From: Planctomycetota bacterium
GTDB taxonomy: Bacteria > Planctomycetota > UBA1135 > GCA-002686595
Reading direction: 5' to 3'
Assembly: GCA_020638835.1 (NCBI GenBank)
Contig: JACKHV010000004.1
Span: 248,001-312,000 of the forward strand
DNA length: 64,000 bases
Shown here in pieces: positions 60,865 to 64,000 of the stretch. The notes beneath the pieces were generated by a model that was not told the origin of the DNA, made no database searches, and saw nothing but the letters and a program-made list of their open reading frames with translations. Within the stretch, counting starts at the first letter, position 1. The number at the start of each line of letters is the position of its first letter. The translations under genes and the position numbers were made by a program.

Positions 60865-61923
60865 TCACGTGGTGGGCGCGTCGCAGGGCGGCGCGGCGGT
60901 GGTCTTCATTCCGCGGACGCAGAGGTCCGTCGGACGTTCGGAGCCCGCATCGGTGAGCCACTCGCTCGCGATGCCGAAGGCTTGGATCTCGTAACACTGG
61001 CTCTCGAGCTGCACGCCTGCCGGCGCGTCCGGCCAGAGCATCCACGCTTCCTCGTCGCACCACGCGGGCAGCCGCAGCGCACCGCCGGGCATCACCGCGT
61101 CGCGCGTCGTGAGCACGCGCACGGGCACGTCGAGGCGCCGCGCTTCGGCGCAGGCGAGTCCGGTCCCCGCGCGCGCGAGGAAGGTCCCGGCGCCGACGGA
61201 GTCCGTGGTGACGAGCAGCATGTCGACGCGGTCGAGCGCGGCGAGCGCGACCACGTCGTAGGTGAGGCTGGTGCGCACGCCGCGTTCTGCGAGCTCGCGC
61301 GCCAGTCGGCGCCCCGCGAAGTCACCGCCGCCCTCGGCGACGAGCACGCGCGGCGCGAGTCCGGAGCGCTGCGCTTCGCCCAAGACGTCGGCGACCAGCG
61401 GTCCCTCGCCGAGCACGAGCAGTTCCGCGCCGCGCTCGAGGCCGCGCAGGGCCGCGGGGACCACGTCGCGCTCGTTGACGAGCCGCGCGCCTTCGCCGAG
61501 CGCGCTGCCGTCCCAGGCGACGTCGCCGATGCGCGCCGCGTCCGAGGCGAGCCACAGGCCCAGTTCCTCGAGCAGGGCTTCGCGCGGACCGGGCGCTCCG
61601 CCGCGCCGACGTGCGTCGTGGTGGACTTCGCGCAGCGCGTCGAGGAAGCGGGCGCAGACGCCGCGCCACGCGTGTGCGTCGCTCCAGGCCGCGAGGCCGG
61701 CTTCCAGCTCGGCGCCCGCGCGGTCGAAGGACCACGATTCCGGACGCGAGCGCACCCAGGCGACCAACTCGCCCGCGGCGTCCTTCACCAGCGCACGACC
61801 GTGCGAAGCACGATCCACGCCCCGTCGGCCGAGCCTCGCGGCCAGCTCCAGGTCGGTGTCGGTGCCACCTTCGGTCTCCGTCTCGAGGGACGGCCAGCGG
61901 TATCGATCGCGTCGTGCGGTCAT
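60865..61923 (-). CDS. eIF2B/MtnA-like (initiation factor 2B family) protein
   Basis: The protein has 352 residues from the ATG at 61923. The C-terminal half has the eIF2B alpha/beta/delta family pattern: LLVLGEGPLVADVLGEA, VLVAEGGGDFAGRRLARELAERGVRTSLTYD, MLLVTTDSVGAGTFLARAGTGLACAEARRLDVPVRVL. Relatives include methylthioribose-1-phosphate isomerase (MtnA) and ribose-1,5-bisphosphate isomerase. Catalytic Cys and Asp of MtnA are not clearly in place, so the reaction is unknown. A GC-rich hairpin precedes it (61991-62018). Confidence 0.7.
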   Translation of the reverse strand: MTARRDRYRWPSLETETEGGTDTDLELAARLGRRGVDRASHGRALVKDAAGELVAWVRSRPESWSFDRAGAELEAGLAAWSDAHAWRGVCARFLDALREVHHDARRRGGAPGPREALLEELGLWLASDAARIGDVAWDGSALGEGARLVNERDVVPAALRGLERGAELLVLGEGPLVADVLGEAQRSGLAPRVLVAEGGGDFAGRRLARELAERGVRTSLTYDVVALAALDRVDMLLVTTDSVGAGTFLARAGTGLACAEARRLDVPVRVLTTRDAVMPGGALRLPAWCDEEAWMLWPDAPAGVQLESQCYEIQAFGIASEWLTDAGSERPTDLCVRGMKTTAAPPCDAPTT

Positions 61924-61990
61924 GGACGAAAGGAACCCGCTCGGAGGGTCGCGCGCCGCGCGGCGCGGACGCCCGGGGAGCCGCTCGCGA

Positions 61991-62018
61991 GGCCCTTCCG
62001 GCACAGCCGGGAAAGGCC
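61991..62018. other. Hairpin between the eIF2B-like and flavin-reductase-like genes
   Basis: GGCCCTTCCGGC and GCCGGGAAAGGCC pair over about 11 bases around a 3-base loop, in the 224-base divergent region. AT-rich hexamers TATTAT (62051-62056) and TATTAA near 62096-62101 may be -10 boxes for the plus-strand gene; no matching -35 was seen. Confidence 0.35.
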
Positions 62019-62147
62019 CTTCGGAGGCTCCGATCCGAGGGGTGAGGCGCTATTATCCCGCCCTTCAGGGCAGGGTTCCAGCACAGCGCACTGCATTATT
62101 AACAGTCTCCCCCGCCCGCCGCGCCCACCAGGCCCCCGGACGAGACC

Positions 62148-62630
62148 ATGACCGACAGCACCCCCAGCCCCATCGCCCAGGCCCTCGGCCGCATCCCCTG
62201 CGGCCTCTACATCGTCAGCACCCGGCAGGACGGTGGGAACCTCGGCTTCGTCGGCTCCCTGCTGATCCAGACCGGCTTCGAGCCCCCCACCGTCTGCGTG
62301 GCGATCGGCAAGGGCCGGGCGGCCCTCGAAGCCGTGCGGCAGTCCGGCGGCTTCGCCGTCTCGGTCCTCGACGCGGGCTCCCAGAAGCTGATGAGCCCCT
62401 TCTTCAAGCCGGTCGCCCCGGGCGGCTCGCCCTTCGACGGCCTGGCGACCGTCGCGGCGCCCTCGGGCTGTCTGGTGCTGGAAGAATCCCTCGCCTGGTT
62501 CGACTGCAAGCTCTCCGGCGAGCACGCGGTCGGCGACCACGTCGTGGTCTTCGGCGAGGTGACCGCCGGCGCACAGCTGCACGAGGGCGACCCCAGCGTG
62601 CACCTGCGCAAGAACGGCCTCGGTTACTGA
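62148..62630 (+). CDS. Flavin-reductase-like (FMN-binding split-barrel) protein
   Basis: The protein has 160 residues, the length of flavin-reductase domains (HpaC/ActVB). The pattern PIAQALGRIPCGLYIVSTRQDGGNLGFVGSLLIQTGFEPPTVCVAIGKGRAALEAVRQSGGFAVSVLD is that of the FMN-binding fold (usual: GRIPSGVYIVT, GMLASWVSQVSFEPPLVAVAI). The Cys in IPCGLY is where related flavodiiron-linked proteins often have the same residue. It may reduce FMN or act as a small flavoprotein. The end overlaps the convergent protease gene by 7 bases. Confidence 0.82.
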   Translation: MTDSTPSPIAQALGRIPCGLYIVSTRQDGGNLGFVGSLLIQTGFEPPTVCVAIGKGRAALEAVRQSGGFAVSVLDAGSQKLMSPFFKPVAPGGSPFDGLATVAAPSGCLVLEESLAWFDCKLSGEHAVGDHVVVFGEVTAGAQLHEGDPSVHLRKNGLGY

Positions 62631-64000
62631 TCCGCCTCCGTCGGCGCGCGCAGGACCAAGCGCCGCCACTCAGGCGGCAGTGCGTCGCGCGCCGCGGGGT
62701 CGAGCGCGCCCCGTGCGTCGTAGAGGATCGCGTCGAGCTCGGCGGCTTCCGCGTCGCCGAGCGCTTCGGCGGCCTCGAGCAACCAGCGCGCCTGCTCCGG
62801 TCCGCGGCGCTCCGGCAGCACCTCGAAGGCGAGCTCGCGGATCACGCGCCCGCGCTCGGTGCGCGTCAGACCCGCTCCGTTCCCGAGGCGGCGCTCGGCG
62901 AGTCCGAGGACGTCCTGCTCCGCGGGGCTCAGCTCGAGCTCGCGGGCGATCTCGACGGCGTCCGTGTAGCGACCCGTCCACAGCGCGAGGCGGTAGCGGT
63001 CCGTGCCGAAGTCGGCGAACTTGCCGACGAAGGAGCCGCCGAAGCCGAGCACGAAGAAGGCGACGATCGCGATCCGCGCGAGGCGCATGCGGCGGTCGAA
63101 GGCGCGGCGGAAGGGCGGCTCGGTCGTCGCGCGCTGCAGGAAGGCGTCGCGCGCGCTGGGCGCGAAGTGGCGCCAGCCCGCGACGTCGCGCAAGCGGCCG
63201 CCGAGTCGCAGCAGGGCGTCGCCGATCGCGCGCGGATCGCCGGTCAGCTCGCAGGCGAAAAGGTCCGCCTCGAGCTCGAAGCGGCGCGACAGCCAGCGGA
63301 ACGCGAACACGCCAGGGGCGAGCAGCCCGAGAACGGCGAGCTCGAAGGGCAACATCCACTCCGGCTGCCACTCGCGCGCGAGGAGGCTCAGCGCCCCGAA
63401 GCCGCCGAGCGCGAGCATCAGGAAGAGTGCCATGTGTCCGCGCTTCGCGTGGCCGATCTCGTGTGCGGATACGGCGGCGAGCTCGCGCGCGGGGAGGGAC
63501 TCGATCAGCGAGTCGGAGAAGAAGATGCGACGCGTGCGCGGCAAGACGCCGACGATCATCGCGTTCGCGACCGAGCGACCGGTGCGCCACAGCAGCACTT
63601 CCTTGCAGTGGAACTGCGCGCGCCGCGCGACGAACTCGACGAGCTCGCGCACGCCGCCTTCGGGCAGCGGCTCGGCGGCCCACGCGTGACGCAGGAGCAG
63701 CGGCACGGCGGCGGAGAGTCCGAGCAGCAACAGCAAGGAGTGCAAGCTCGCGTACAGCTCGACGACGTGCACGGACCACGCGACACGCGGCGCGAGCGCG
63801 AGCAGGCTGTCGGCGAGGATCAGCGCGAGGAAGGGCAGCGCCGCGCCGAAGAAGGCGCGCAGCTGGAAGCCGAGCCAACGCTGCGCTTGCGCGGATTCCG
63901 CGTGCGAGCGCGCGGCCGCGACGAGGCTCGTCACCGTGACGGCGACGAACGGCAGGAAGCGCAGCAGTTCCCACGGCGTCGGCCAACCCGGCGGCAGCTC
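62624..64000 (-). CDS. M48-family zinc metalloprotease, 5' end outside window
   Basis: At least 458 residues; the frame is open to the window edge, and the 22 codons before the first GTG (63934) read like a membrane segment (PWELLRFLPFVAVTVTSLVAAARS), so the gene extends beyond. The zinc motif HEIGHAKRGH (HExxH) and downstream FELEADLFACELTG (third ligand Glu in ExxAD) identify M48 (HtpX/Ste24 type). Six or so membrane helices are visible. The C-terminal 110 residues are helical with no known domain. Likely a membrane-protein quality-control protease. Confidence 0.9.
   Translation of the reverse strand, partial: ELPPGWPTPWELLRFLPFVAVTVTSLVAAARSHAESAQAQRWLGFQLRAFFGAALPFLALILADSLLALAPRVAWSVHVVELYASLHSLLLLLGLSAAVPLLLRHAWAAEPLPEGGVRELVEFVARRAQFHCKEVLLWRTGRSVANAMIVGVLPRTRRIFFSDSLIESLPARELAAVSAHEIGHAKRGHMALFLMLALGGFGALSLLAREWQPEWMLPFELAVLGLLAPGVFAFRWLSRRFELEADLFACELTGDPRAIGDALLRLGGRLRDVAGWRHFAPSARDAFLQRATTEPPFRRAFDRRMRLARIAIVAFFVLGFGGSFVGKFADFGTDRYRLALWTGRYTDAVEIARELELSPAEQDVLGLAERRLGNGAGLTRTERGRVIRELAFEVLPERRGPEQARWLLEAAEALGDAEAAELDAILYDARGALDPAARDALPPEWRRLVLRAPTEADQ

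Noticed and set aside
62624..63934. M48 protease starting at the GTG 63934
   Set aside because: The frame continues open to the window edge and encodes a membrane-like segment, so the true start is probably beyond base 64000.

Overview
The window is GC-rich DNA (roughly two thirds GC by eye) from a motile, outer-membrane-bearing bacterium, most likely a Planctomycetota member. Grounds: the flagellum has both P-ring (FlgI) and L-ring (FlgH) proteins; transcription signals are of sigma-54 and sigma-28 type; there is a small secreted lipocalin-like protein of a kind common in planctomycetes and a large secreted beta-propeller/cytochrome c protein. The phylum is an inference; no rRNA or marker gene settles it.

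Region 1 (1-19.6 kb, + strand) is a flagellar regulatory and basal-body locus. After the tail of a sigma-54 activator, a consensus -24/-12 promoter (515-530) starts a tightly packed gene series: a degenerate histidine-kinase-like protein, a degenerate receiver fused to an RsbW-like ATPase, a membrane coiled-coil protein, two secreted TPR proteins, an NtrB-type kinase and an NtrC-type activator (FlrBC-like), then flgB, flgC, fliE-J and a MotE-like gene, closed by a terminator. A sigma-28-type promoter then precedes motA, two different motB genes, fliL, fliM and fliN.

Region 2 (19.7-28.6 kb) is housekeeping and accessory: a DAO-family oxidase, ispG, a heavy-metal-domain protein with a small membrane partner, an XRE regulator, gmhA, a Rieske protein coupled to a thioredoxin-reductase-like flavoprotein, and a double-GNAT acetyltransferase.

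Region 3 (28.6-41.9 kb, - strand) holds the rod, ring, hook and junction genes in two sigma-54 transcription units: fliK-flgD-flgE, and flgF-flgG-flgA-flgH-flgI-flgJ-flgN-flgK-flgL plus a 105-residue protein and the GNAT gene. Both promoters carry paired GGAA-N5-TTCC dyads upstream and lie almost on top of their first start codon. Flagellin, the export gate (flhAB, fliPQR) and chemotaxis genes are not in the window.

Region 4 (42.3-64 kb): a secreted beta-propeller cytochrome c protein, rpiA, a Fur-box-controlled feoAB pair, a DsbD-type transmembrane thiol reductant conductor whose catalytic thioredoxin motif is interrupted by an in-frame TGA exactly at the first redox cysteine (probable selenoprotein, UVNC motif), a CDF metal transporter, a lipocalin-like protein, class II ribonucleotide reductase with a structured leader, murJ, yqeY, gyrA, an eIF2B-like protein, a flavin-reductase-like protein and a partial M48 protease. 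Three long perfect inverted repeats sit at convergent gene ends.

The strongest candidates for something undescribed are the DsbD selenoprotein (48.8-51.3 kb) and the seven-gene regulatory/TPR module driving the flagellar operons together with its GGAA-N5-TTCC sites.
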